A DNA stretch of 64,000 bases from positions 62,001-126,000 of the forward strand of contig JADDOH010023030.1 in assembly GCA_016648135.1 (NCBI GenBank), read 5' to 3'. The notes beneath the pieces were generated by a model. It ran no database searches, was not told the DNA's origin, and saw only the letters and a program-made list of their open reading frames with translations. Positions 1 through 10,026 of the stretch are shown here, in pieces. Within the stretch, counting starts at the first letter, position 1, and each line of letters starts with the position of its first letter. Origin of the DNA: Agrypnia vestita (taxonomy: Eukaryota > Arthropoda > Insecta > Trichoptera > Phryganeidae). Both the position numbers and the translations under genes were made by a program.

Positions 1-60
1 TGAAAAAACCACTAAAATTTCTAAAAATCCGAAATTTTACTATAATTATTAATTTTTAAG
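1..60. repeat. Edge fragment of dispersed repeat C
   Basis: The first bases resemble the interior of the repeats at 7793-8185 and 53121-53505 (the stretch with AAAAACCA.TAAAAATTT followed by AAAAATCC and a TTAATTTTTT run). The copy is cut by the window edge, so its extent is unknown. Confidence 0.4.
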
Positions 61-291
61 ACATTTGTTGTAAGTGTGATAATTATTTACTTATAATTTA
101 TTCGATACTTTTCATCACACTGTAACCGAGCTTATTTTAAATTCATCAATTTGTAATTGTAGGAACATATTCTAATTGATTAAATATAGAACGTCTCAAA
201 GCCAAAATTAGTAAAGTAAATTGAACTACTTTGTTTACTCGACAGACTTTCATGTTTATGTAACCCAGCTTGAACATGTCTATAATTATAT

Positions 292-735
292 CTACCTAGC
301 ACCGACTTTCATAACCAGAGGAATGAATATCCGACGAAATTGTTCATCTAAGGCTGTCGGACGCCTGAACACGATTTTTAAAGTGAGCTTCCGTGTGTTA
401 AATGAAAAATATTCAATAAAATGCATTCCTTCAGTGCCTACGTATGTCTGCGAAATATGAAATCTTAACAAAAAATCGGAGAGGTAGTAACACACGAGCA
501 TCATATAAGGATACAGGAAAAAACGCGTAGACAAGATAACATAATACGATAGTCCAAAAAGTGAAAGGTACGCCAAGTAAATATAATAATATTGGGCAGG
601 CACGGAGGACGGACAGTAGAAAAACATAGGCATCCGGTGATACCCAAGAGGAATCAAGAGGCCGATAGGCCAATCTAAAATCATAAAATTCAGCGAAAAT
701 ACGTGGCAGCGATGAATAGAAACATTAGGCGACAT
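292..735 (-). CDS. Hypothetical multi-membrane-segment reading frame, possible receptor exon
   Basis: A 147-codon minus-strand frame that I do not recognise with confidence. Residues about 15-110 are rich in Tyr, Phe, Leu and Ile and can be read as two or three membrane segments, with a WPIGLLIPLGY stretch before the first and LSYYVILSTRFFLYPYMMLV as the second. This composition recalls insect chemoreceptors (7tm_6/7tm_7 families), but no signature of the conserved C-terminal region is present. The last ~40 residues are basic and could be read-through past an exon end; GTAGGC inside the frame could be a splice donor. Length is far short of a ~400-residue receptor, so at best this is one exon or a pseudogene piece. 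A chance frame in AT-rich DNA is a real alternative. Confidence 0.3.
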   Translation of the reverse strand: MSPNVSIHRCHVFSLNFMILDWPIGLLIPLGYHRMPMFFYCPSSVPAQYYYIYLAYLSLFGLSYYVILSTRFFLYPYMMLVCYYLSDFLLRFHISQTYVGTEGMHFIEYFSFNTRKLTLKIVFRRPTALDEQFRRIFIPLVMKVGAR

Positions 736-1587
736 TTTGATACGCCTTCGTACAGCATTGAATAGATCGGCTAAAAATATGTCATTTTTATGATGATTAT
801 ATATTTTAAGGAAATTGTGTCAAATTGAAATACCTACTTTTTATCTTTTTCACATTGTATTTTTATTAAAAAAAATTTAAACAACCGTCAACCCACGTTC
901 TGCACCAAGTCGCAAATCAATTATGATAATATTATATTTGTAACATGAAATTAGGGCGAAGGATTTTCTCATCATCATTGCAGTTTCAATTCCAAAAATT
1001 CGTGATATCATCCAATATCGATTAAGCTTACTTATATGGAAGCCGGATAACTTCCAAACTTTTTAACTTTGGAGACCAAACTTTAATGCCTAAATCCTGT
1101 AGCTAAGGTACATTTTATTAACCAATTTATATGAAACTAACGAAAACTTATTTTTCTTTAGTAAAAAATAGAATAAATACTTTTGAATGGATTAATTATT
1201 TGTTGAATATTTTTTCTTTAAAATTGAGTAGGTGCTTAAGCATTTATTTTCCACAAACAAATTGCAATAAAGATTATTAAATTGTGGCAGTCAACCCTCC
1301 ATGAGCAATCAAAATCATATTATTAGAATTTATTGCTTCCCCATCGTTCAATAAATTACATGTGTTTTGCTCCATAAATGTGTTTAATGGGAATATTTAA
1401 AATAATAATAATATGGAATATTCTCTATTGACTGGAACAAAATGTATGAGAGATAAAATTTATAGAATCGTAAGGTTATGACACTTTTTATGAAATATTA
1501 TTTCAATTATGTATAGAATAATATTAACATAACAATCGACGGTACATAATACATATTTAAGCTTATAGGAATCTTTTCTGGCCCAGA
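736..1587. other. AT-rich intergenic DNA, nothing recognised
   Basis: No coding similarity, terminal repeat or tRNA-like box was seen in this stretch. Confidence 0.5.
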
Positions 1588-1900
1588 TATAAGGGGTTCC
1601 ACCACACCACCCTCACATAATCCTTTTTTTTTGTTTTTTTATGGCCTGAAGTTCTAAGAATAATTTGAGTCATCACTCATTGAAAATTTCCAAAAATTGG
1701 CTGAATCATAGCACTTTGAAGGTAGCATAGGTTTGTGGAGGTGTATTTTTAAACGAATTACATTTTTTTTGCGTTGTTCTCGAAAATCCCGATTTCAGAC
1801 GTGATATCTCCAAAAGTATTAGGGCGATTTTGTTCAAATTCTGCATACATCTCAGTAATTCAAGGTTTTAACGTAACAAATTTTAAAGATTAGAATTTGA
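1588..1900 (+). mobile_element. Decayed TTAA-type element end, family with copy at 37900-38193
   Basis: The left edge reads ATAAGGGGTTCCACCAC, close to the TTAAGGGGTTAC-type ends seen elsewhere in the window. The following ~200 bp (shared ATAATTTGAGTCATCACTC and GAAGGTAGCATAG words, then a CTCGAAA..CCC and a TGATATCTC word) match the inverted copy ending at 38193. No right terminus was found, so this is a truncated or decayed copy. No coding remains were read. Confidence 0.45.
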
Positions 1901-3279
1901 ATAAATATTTAACTTCAATAACATTCTGAATCTAGAGAACCAATGTATACACTATTCTTTCAAATTATAGAATATTTGTCATTGACATTAAAGAGTATGT
2001 GATACTTAATTATAAATGACCTATTAATGCCTAAGACGTTAAATCACATTTAAAAAATTAAGAAATTGTTGCGTCCTACGCGACGTCACCATATAATTTT
2101 TATCATGTAATCCAACTCTTTATAAATTCGATTTTATGAGGGTTGCGTAATAACATAATTTTTTAACAGTCAACTTCACAAACAACATGCAAAAACTTCA
2201 CCATGGAGAGTTGTTTAACCAGCTTTGTGGAGGATTTCTGTTGAGATAGTGCGGAACGCAGCTCGCAGAATGCCATTTTTGGTAGACATTTGCACTAGCA
2301 CGCCGTGCAGAAAGTACTAACCTGCAAACAAAAGAGAACATCACATGAAATGCGAGGCCACAGAATAATGCAAGTATGTAATGCGCGAAATGTGCTAATG
2401 GGATTTTCAAGTGACACGAAATTTAACAAAAAAATATGATCCAGATCGTTAGAAATACGTTAAAAACTCTTTTCGCGTGAATAAATATTTCTCGAAGGCG
2501 AAGATAAAATACTGACTTCATAAAAATAAGCGCAATTTTTTACTTTATAAAAGCTGTAGGCAACCTTAAAAGTAATATTAAAAATGTCCTTAAATATTAT
2601 TTTGATCGTGAAGTAACTTCTACATTCAACGCTCCACGTGAGTAATGTATTTTAAAATTGAAATGACACTTTTATTTTCACACAAACGAGAGTATGAATT
2701 CGGAAAAGAAATGCCTGAAGAAAATAACGAGCTCGCTGAGAAGTGTTAAGAAAATTGTAACAAATTTATCACTTTCCCATTCACGTGTAGTGAAAACATG
2801 ATTTGTAAAACTTAATGAAATTTATGAATTTAATTTTTCTGAGTTAATTTTTCTATTCCATTCTTTCCTAAGAAAAAACGCTAACTTTTTCCACTTTTAT
2901 CAGATACCAAAAAAAAAACAACTCGACATTATGAAATTTTAAAGGCGTCATTCGAAAGATGGCGATAAACAACGGCATAATATAGAACACAGGTACTTAT
3001 CATACAGTCCTCGAATTTGTTGCAAAAGTTAACCATTGCTAATGTAGGTTATAAAATAATAGTGTAAGTTAACACAAATTTATATCACATTATTATTACA
3101 TGTACACACCATTTATCAAACCGTAAATCAACTCGTTGGTTTTGAGAATTTTGGTTTAAATTAAGGAAACAATCTCAATTAGCTGAATACTCAGACCGTA
3201 AGTCAGCTTGCGAGATGTACTTTGTAAACATAAAATAAAACACACAATTTTTATTTTAAAATAAATGGAAACATGGGAT
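1901..3279. other. AT-rich DNA, no supported gene
   Basis: A short minus-strand segment near 2224-2339 has a good acceptor-like pyrimidine run and CAG at its upstream edge and moderate GC, but its frames carry stops and match nothing known to me. Otherwise nothing was seen. Confidence 0.35.
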
Positions 3280-3327
3280 ATTTGAATATATAAATATATG
3301 AATATATAAATATATGAATATATAAAT
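3280..3327. repeat. 16-bp tandem repeat
   Basis: About three copies of a GAATATATAAATATAT unit lie head to tail just upstream of a TTAA transposon end. Confidence 0.85.
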
Positions 3328-3353
3328 TCCCAATATTATTTCACATTTCGGAT

Positions 3354-4109
3354 TTAAGGGGTCACGCCAACTTGAAATTTTCAAAAAAAAATTTTTTGGC
3401 TAATTAAATCGTTTATACTTTTAAGAATATTTAAAGCGTTAAATTATTCAAAAGTTCTCAATATTAGTGAAGTTATAGTAATTAACAGTGAGCGCATCAG
3501 AGTTGGCCAATGCCAACATAAGAGCTCAACATGAGATTAAAGATGCCAGGAAATTGAAAGATCAGCTCAAAAGGAATCAGAGGACATCACAGCAGCAATA
3601 GAAAAAAACCTTATGTATGGTCCAGGAATCGTAGATTAAAGGTAATTAAAAAAATATTCGTTTTCAAGTTGCTGACGTCGTATTACAATATTGTATAAAG
3701 TGTGACGTAGGATTTTTTTGATTGGGTATCATGTTTTTAAATTCAAGGAAAAATTTTTTTTTTTCAAACAGTTGTCATTTCTACAAAAAGAATTTGAAAA
3801 TTATTCCCCACGTCACACGATAACTATTACTCTTCTAAACAAGAAAAAAAAATATTTTGTGTTTTAGATAATGCCTAGCAGATAAATCATGTACATCATC
3901 AGCGAGGATTTTTGAAACAGGGCTCTACTCGTCGTTCATATCTCCGCCATTTTTATTTATTTTTTATTTTTAACATTGCAAATTATTCATAAAAATACTA
4001 TGAATGTGTGTAAAATAAAGATTAATTTGTTATATTGAGTGACTGCGTTAAAAAAAGTTTTTTTATGCCTATTTTTCCGAACGCCATCCAGGGTCTCGTA
4101 ACCCCTTAA
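3354..4109 (+). mobile_element. TTAA-bounded DNA transposon, internally deleted (element A)
   Basis: The left end is TTAAGGGGTCACG and the right end, read on the other strand, is TTAAGGGGTTACG, giving a 13-bp near-perfect inverted terminal repeat that includes or abuts a TTAA target duplication. The element is 756 bp, too short for an autonomous copy. It contains the remnant of a transposase C-terminus at 3488-3639. TTAA duplication is known for the piggyBac and Kolobok superfamilies; the encoded remnant does not look like piggyBac. Confidence 0.7.
3488..3639 (+). pseudogene. C-terminal remnant of a Mutator-like-domain transposase (element A)
   Basis: Two overlapping frames together read as a basic helical stretch (ANIRAQHEIKDARKLKDQLK) followed, after a frameshift near 3580, by EDITAAIEKNLMYGPGIVD and a stop. 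The ending LxYGPGI(V/D)D, preceded by an Ala/Lys/Arg-rich helix, is as I recall the usual C-terminus of the arthropod transposon proteins annotated as Mutator-like transposase domain-containing. Only about 50 of an expected several hundred residues remain; the catalytic core is deleted. The same ending occurs in the elements at 45353 and, less clearly, 10027. Confidence 0.6.
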
Positions 4110-5289
4110 CTATTTTTCAGTACATAGTTTCCTGATAATTAAAGATAATGAAAACAAATTAGATGAACCTTATAATTCTAACACGAGTGGATGAAAGATG
4201 ATCTCATATGATCAAAAAAATATAGCAAAGGTTGATATATATAATATTCGATAAAGCTGACTACCGACAGTAGAAGGCTCCGGAGAGTCCCAAGTGGGGA
4301 TTATATTTTTTCGACAAATAGATTTTTTAGTTTGCTATACAATTTATCTCTATTTTTTATATTTTTAATTAATTAACTTACTATCACGCCATTTCGTCGC
4401 AGAGTTAGGCAAACAGGATGGAGCGCCGCACTTTTCTGTCCCGATAAACAACTCACACACATAATCCACATCTTCGCACGCAAGCTCGACGATTGTTGAG
4501 GCCCCAACACGACCATCCAGTATCTGGTTAACCTAGCAAAACCAAGTTTTCCGCGACCGCCCTCTTTTTATACATATTTTTTATTAAACTCAACATTACC
4601 AAATCACCTAGGTGATAAATTAATTTTCATTCTATTCACTGTGCTAAGATTGGCAGTATATTCTTTCCTTGACATTTTAATAAAACGTTACAAAAAATAC
4701 AGGAATATGACGTACACAATTACATAATATAATTATAATTTTATAAAAAAAAGTATGTACTTTTCCATGAGGGTATTATGGATAACGCATTTTTTTTAAA
4801 CTATTAATATTCGTAAATTGGTCCTCTAGATCGTGATTATTAGAAGTCCGTTATTTTATTTTGTAAAATACAAATAGCTCTACCAAGGAAGGAGCGCCAG
4901 GAAGGTGCTACGCCGGTTTCGGGAAATTTCGATATACCGACGAAGCTCCACAAATCGGCGTACTCTGTTTGCGAGAATAGGTAATGCAAACAAAAAACCC
5001 GCAACGTTCGCTCGACACTCGAGGCTGAATCACCGCGGCGCAGCGGGTCAACGCTCTGCACCGTTTCAGGTCACACTTTAATCATTCAAAATAATGACCA
5101 GCTATTAACGTACCATGTGATTGTTTTATTTTGGAAACATTAAAAATGATCTTTCGCGTTGTGCTGTAACCAAGGCGGAAAAGAATTAAGTAATTATTTT
5201 TCCAATTGGTTTAGCAACTTTGTAGATTGACTTTTAAAAATTAATTTTATTATTTGTTTTTTCTACCTACTTATATTTGATTTATTACA
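4110..5289. other. Intergenic DNA, one unrecognised short frame
   Basis: A 73-codon minus frame at 4840-5061 sits in a locally GC-richer patch, but I recognise no motif in it. The rest is AT-rich with no visible structure. Confidence 0.35.
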
Positions 5290-5335
5290 CCTACATGTTT
5301 CGGAAAAACCTTTCTATCGTCAGGGTGTTTTATAT
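5285..5335 (-). ncRNA. Hammerhead-ribozyme-like motif 1
   Basis: On the minus strand the order is ACACC, CUGACGA, a hairpin with GAAA paired to UUUC, GAAA, C-AU-G, UA, then GGUGU. ACACC pairs with GGUGU to form stem I, the hairpin is stem II, and stem III is minimal (A-U and C-G around a two-base loop), with the expected cleavage after UA. The CUGACGA box differs from CUGAUGA only at the variable position of CUGANGA. Minimal-stem-III type I hammerheads are known from Penelope-like elements. No coding remains of one were found next to it. Confidence 0.6.
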
Positions 5336-5935
5336 ATGTCAAAATATCAAAATGAATGACGTCTTTTGTTTTGGTTTTCTAAATTATTTAAAAAATTATT
5401 TTAAATATTAGGTATGGCTGAGGTTTTTGATTACACAAAATTATTGGTAATTTTTTTAGAATTGGACTAGTACTTAAATTTAATTAATTATTAATAATTT
5501 ATTTTTTTACTTTTACATGCTTTACTAATTTCTAATTATTCTAAATTATTTAATTTGAGACCAACATTATTTATGTGTAAAATAGAAAGTCCTAAATCTT
5601 TATCAAAACCATAATCTTAAACGTAAAACCTTAAAACTAAAAATGTAGAAGTGAACAAAATATTATTGTTCACATTTTGTACTACTATTATTATCTCGGG
5701 GGCTCCATGCCTCAAGGAATGGACCTTGCACTTTAAATCTTCCCCTAACAAGATCTGCCTCCAGGTATATTTAATGTGATTAATTTTTAATGAAATTGTG
5801 TTAATTATTTTTAAAAAGTATACATATTTATAATAGTGTCTGTGCTTATTCGGAAATTTGATATTGAAGATTAGCGCGCAAGATAAGCTATAGTTTTGTT
5901 AGTTAATAATTGAAAATTCCCGAGTTGAAATAACT
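5336..5935. other. AT-rich DNA, nothing recognised
   Basis: No coding, repeat or terminal structure was seen. Confidence 0.45.
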
Positions 5936-5939
5936 TTAC

Positions 5940-6190
5940 ATAAGCGGAATGGTCCGGCCGCAGCGGCAGACGGGTAGCAGGCTAGCCGCCGGCCATACCG
6001 GTTGATTCACCGCCGCGACTCCTCGCCCCACTAATCCTGGCGGCGATTCATCTCTGCAGTCACTCGGGTAAATTAGAATAACACGGCCCAGACGCTCAGA
6101 CACTCCTGCGAGTACTTACATTTCTACAGTGCGGGCGCGTGTACGGATGAAGCACGCACTGCACGCCTCTCGTTCAAATAAATAAAGTTC
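5940..6190. other. GC- and CpG-rich island in AT-rich DNA
   Basis: About 250 bp of unusually high GC with many CG dinucleotides, including a GCCGCCGGCC-like core near 5975-5995. An acceptor-like CTTACATTTCTACAG follows near 6115-6131. It could be a promoter or first-exon region of a host gene lying outside the readable frames, or the GC-rich part of an old LTR. No frame in it is recognisable. Confidence 0.3.
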
Positions 6191-7637
6191 TTACAGCCAG
6201 CATTACAGCTAACGTCCGTTAAACGGATAGGACACAGGAAGAAGAAGCCTTTGTGTTATCGGAAAAGTTCGATTTCAGGCAGAAAGAAAGAGAGCTAAAT
6301 AAATATCTGCATTTCTTCGCAAAGCTTATAGAAGAGTTATAGGTAATAAACTGCATAGAACTCCACTTTTGTATATACTCATACATACATAAAACAATTT
6401 GTGTTTATAATTACGTATTGATAATAATTAAAACATACGGGTCATTAATATAATGGCGAAAATTTGGTTATTTGGATTTACATTAAATTAATCATTGTTA
6501 TTCACGTTCATTTTGACACTACTATAGTTTAAACAAAAGTCCATCTAGTAACTAATTTACATGTGTTTTCAATCTATTCGTGTAGACGGGCGAGGTATGG
6601 TTGAGTGAGGATTAATTTTGTCGTTAATGGATATATTGACAGTTATTCATTAGCGTTCCCTCCGAATTTTTTTTTTTTTGATTTCTTAGTTGTTCATGAC
6701 CATTCATTTATAATTTATGGTTCGTATCAATTACGTTATGATAATATTCAGAGAAGTTATTACTCTTAAGCAAACTTGTCGCCTAAAAATCGCTGGATAT
6801 TATTTTATTCTCTTACGGTTTCTCGCGATTTAGCCTAAGTAAATTCGGAATTATTACTCCTGTATCCACTATGCGGTCATATAGTCATTTCAGTCATACT
6901 GTCATTTCGCGTAAACCTGCGAAAATTTTGGTTCAAAATAAGAAAACATTATAAAATAGCTGACGTCAAGCCATTAAAAAACGTGGACGAATAATATGCA
7001 AAATATAAAAATAAATACCAATTTTTTTTTTCTTGGAGCCGGTATTGATTGATCGATCGACGCCTATGTAGACAATCGACTCCCAGAGATATAAGTAAAA
7101 CATTTTGAATATTCAAATAGCCCTCGATCTAGATAATCGAAAGTCTGTAAGTATATGCGCAAACTTTGAACAATGCCGTGTTTATATACATTTATAAAAA
7201 AAACTCTTATCACTTTACAGAGAAAGAATCAGTCACGACGATAGTACCTAAAGATGTGCTGATATAAGGTGAACTTTTTATACATGATCTGAGATTATGT
7301 GCATACATTTATTTTATATTCATAAACATACATTAAAAATTAGCATGCTTAATGATTACATAATATTATTAAAAGGTTTAACAAAATTTATAAACAAAAA
7401 TTATACTTATTATTGTACATTATGGTGATTAACCTACCGATGTACGCTATCTCTTGTAAAATAATAATAGTCGATGCATCGTTAGTGTCTAAAGATAGAG
7501 AATGGTGTGGGTGAGAAATAAACGTCTACCACATTGACTAATCGTGGTATAATTAGATTTAGTTTCATAAAACAAGTACCACAATGTAGTTCTGTTTCAT
7601 ACTGTCAGTGTGCGCCATCCTTCTTGGTCTTCTAGAC
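6191..7637. other. AT-rich DNA, nothing recognised
   Basis: Several poly-T/poly-A runs and AATAAA words occur, as expected by chance. No gene or repeat was identified. Confidence 0.4.
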
Positions 7638-7785
7638 CAGAGGTTCCCAATTTTTTTTTGCCACGAAACCCTAATTGATCATACTTTTCTTGGCGGAACC
7701 CTATTTTGATAAAAAAAATGATTACCTTGCAGTTTGAAAAATTTTAATGTTAAAGTTGAAAAGAAAGAATAAATAAAAAGTAACC
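7638..7785 (+). mobile_element. hAT-like terminus, truncated
   Basis: CAGAGGTTCCCAA followed by a T run and GCCACGAAACCCT is the common start of hAT-type non-autonomous elements (CAGNGGTTC ends). The matching right end is absent; repeat C begins at about 7793, so the copy is truncated or interrupted there. Confidence 0.5.
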
Positions 7786-7792
7786 CGTAAAA

Positions 7793-8185
7793 ACCAAGTT
7801 TTTATTATGCTACCTTTCTCATTTACTAGTGGAAACTGGTTGGGCGCTTAACCTAGGCGTTGGGTTTCGGTCGAGCGACGCTACGAAAGGGAGTAATAAA
7901 AAATTTCCAAAAATTCAAAATAATACTATAATCAGGTTCCGTGTATACCAGACGCGTTGAAATATTTTCATACAACTTATTAAGTTGTATGAAAAAACCA
8001 TTAAAAATTTGAAAAATCCAAAAATTTATTAATTTTTTTTAACGAAATTTTGATAGATCTTCTTGATCGTCGCCACGAGTCTGCTTGCAAAGTTTCACTC
8101 GATTGGATCGCGGGAAAAGGGTTAAAAATCGATCGAAAGTTTTTTCGTCTAAAACTCGATCGAAAGCAAGCAGACGCCACGAATT
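7793..8185. repeat. Dispersed repeat C, copy 1
   Basis: About 390 bp highly similar to 53121-53505. The first ~100 bp form a potential hairpin (TTTTTATTA..CTTTC at one side, GAAAGGGAGTAATAAAAA at the other). Both copies then carry TGATAGATCTTCTTGATCG and end in CAGACGCCACGA. No coding capacity was recognised, so I leave the class open. Confidence 0.7.
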
Positions 8186-8210
8186 AATATAAAGGGAAAA
8201 TATTTATTAC

Positions 8211-8510
8211 TAGCTGTCCTTACCCAGCGTTGCACGGGTTAAGGATTAGGTTTTAAATAAATTTGTGAGGGTAAACAAAGTTTCGATTCGAATGGTATAG
8301 ATTTCCATCGAAAATATATAAGCGGAGAGGAAGGATTAAAAGAATAGGGGGAAAATGTCGCATTTGTTACCCGCCGAGTCCTTAAGATTAAGTTTTCAAA
8401 TTTTGAGGTCCGATCGGCTGAAAGGTACAGATTTACCTAGAAAATATATCAGTGGAGGGGAAGAGGTAAGAGAATAGGGAGGAAATGTTGCATCTGTTAG
8501 GTTAGGTTAG
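8211..8510 (+). repeat. Dispersed repeat D, truncated copy with 130-bp units
   Basis: The copy starts ACTAGCTGTCCTTACCC and continues GCGTTGCACGGGTTA, matching the start of the repeat at 59467. It holds about two units marked by GTTACCCGCCGAGTCC (8366 and a decayed one at 8496), then ends near a short GGTTAGGTTAG run. The hAT element starts 40 bp later. Confidence 0.65.
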
Positions 8511-8824
8511 ATTTAATGATTATACTGTGACACGATAAAAGAATTTAACTAGAGATGAAACGGATAGTGGTTTGGCCGGATATCGAATATCCGGCGAAAC
8601 TTTCCGCCGGAAAGCCTGATATCCAACCGCCGGATATTAAGCCCATAGCCACGACATGTTTAGTTCCGAGTTACGCGGGGCGTCGTCGTGAGTGAGAAGA
8701 GAGAGTGAGTCAATCGAGTTTCAATCAATACTTCATTCGCTCGATTGACACACCATACACGAGAGCCTCGATGCAAGATGAATTAAAAAAAAATTTCAGC
8801 CCTTTAATTTAAGATACAAACTGC

Positions 8825-8941
8825 CTGGTTGCAACCTTCCTAGACCCAAGGGTCAAGACAAACTCTTTGGGAGCTGTTGAAGCTGAAAGAGCCCGAGAGT
8901 TAATCCTGATGATGAGAAAATGTCTTGCGTTAAATCTTTAA
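8825..8941 (+). pseudogene. hAT transposase fragment, RNase-H-fold C-terminal part
   Basis: The frame reads LVATFLDPRVKTNSLGAV and continues EAERARELILMMRKCLALN to a stop. The (M/V)AT(F/Y)LDPR(F/V)K motif is a standard hAT transposase block just before the variable loop and dimerisation domain. It is in a different frame from the dimerisation-domain fragment at 9043-9231, with stops between, so the gene is dead. Confidence 0.7.
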
Positions 8942-9042
8942 ACAGTCCATCGCCATCTCTTTCGCCTGCTAAGAGAAACAGGGGTGACGAGACTGGGTAA
9001 AGTAACTCGCGAAACTGTGATTTTTGAGATTGTTTCGACGAA

Positions 9043-9231
9043 ATGACAAATACAAATAATAGTCAGTGTCAGGGTCAAGAAAAGGACGCAAGCAAGATTG
9101 ACTATTACTTGAAGATAGTCCGAATCGACCGTAGTTGCAACCATAGTATTTGGTGGTCAGCTAATTCAAAACAGTACCCAAATTTGACGAGTTTGCTAGA
9201 ATACAGCGAGACTATTTTCCAAATCCGGTAA
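9043..9231 (+). pseudogene. hAT C-terminal dimerisation domain fragment
   Basis: The 62-codon frame contains IDYYLKIVRIDRSCN followed by WWSANSKQYPNLTSLL. The pattern (L/I)xxYLxxxxIDR...P..WW..N...(F/Y)P.L..LA is the hAT family C-terminal dimerisation domain (Dimer_Tnp_hAT), as found in ZBED-like transposases. The usual continuation (ARKYL...SxxxERxFS) is lost through a frameshift after LTSLL. It lies inside the hAT element with intact ends. Confidence 0.75.
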
Positions 9232-9734
9232 AGTTTAAGAAAACAAGCGCAATCACTTTTTTCAGTAAAATGCAGAGAAACAACAATTGATCATAATTTG
9301 CTAGTGCTTAATTTTGTACAATAACCGATTTCTGGATTAAACAAATAATAAGCAATTTTTCTTAGATTGTGTGGTCTTTGTTTGCTTACAAGCATCTGCT
9401 TTTGTCAATAAATCGTTTTTTTGGCGTTAATTTCATGAAATTTTCGCAGTTTAATGAATATCTGGTATCCGCCGGATATCGAGCTACTACCCGGTACCGG
9501 TCTACCTGGCCGGATACCGGGTAATAGCTCGATATCCGTTTCATTTCTAAATTTAACATAAAACACGCCTTTTTTATTATTCTGCCCGATAGGTGAAGGA
9601 CATTATTTATAATGCCAGGTCAACATAATTATTTCAACAGTTATTATCATGTTGCCCTATCATATTGAGCATTTTTCAAACTGTACGTGCATTATGAATA
9701 ATGTCCTATTAATCACTTGGTCCACAACATATAT

Positions 9735-9785
9735 ACTAGAGAGTTGGCCCGGCTTCGCCGGGTATCATAATCGAACATTATCTAT
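9735..9785 (+). repeat. Short GC-rich hairpin repeat fragment
   Basis: TTGGCCCGGCTTCGCCGGGTA forms a CCCGGC/GCCGGG hairpin. It resembles the head of the ACTAGCTG...CCCGG repeats common in arthropods, but only this short piece can be recognised. Confidence 0.4.
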
Positions 9786-10026
9786 ATAAAAAGATTAAAA
9801 TTACTAAACGAAAAATATTTAAAAACAGTAGACTTAATAACTTTTCGTCCATCTAATATGCTTTCATCTTCGATTACATCAATAGTTGATCGCATCTCCT
9901 GCTGAAAGAATTAAAAAAAAGTCTTGGTTGCAGTGTAGATGCAAATTAAAAACATAAAATTTGTATAAAACCAATATTATCTCAGAGATTTCATTGAAAG
10001 ACATTGAAAGGCATTAGGCGCTTCAA
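9786..10026. other. Unannotated spacer
   Basis: No feature was recognised. Confidence 0.4.

Larger units (their letters stand above)
8550..9549 (+). mobile_element. hAT transposon relic with exact 8-bp target duplication
   Basis: The ends are TAGAGATGAAACGGATA on the left and, on the opposite strand, TAGAAATGAAACGGATA on the right. They are flanked by identical AATTTAAC at 8542-8549 and 9550-9557. An 8-bp duplication is diagnostic of hAT. GC-rich subterminal CCGGATATC/GATATCCGG palindromes lie inside both ends. The element is exactly 1.0 kb, so most of a transposase gene has been lost; two coding remnants remain. Confidence 0.85.
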
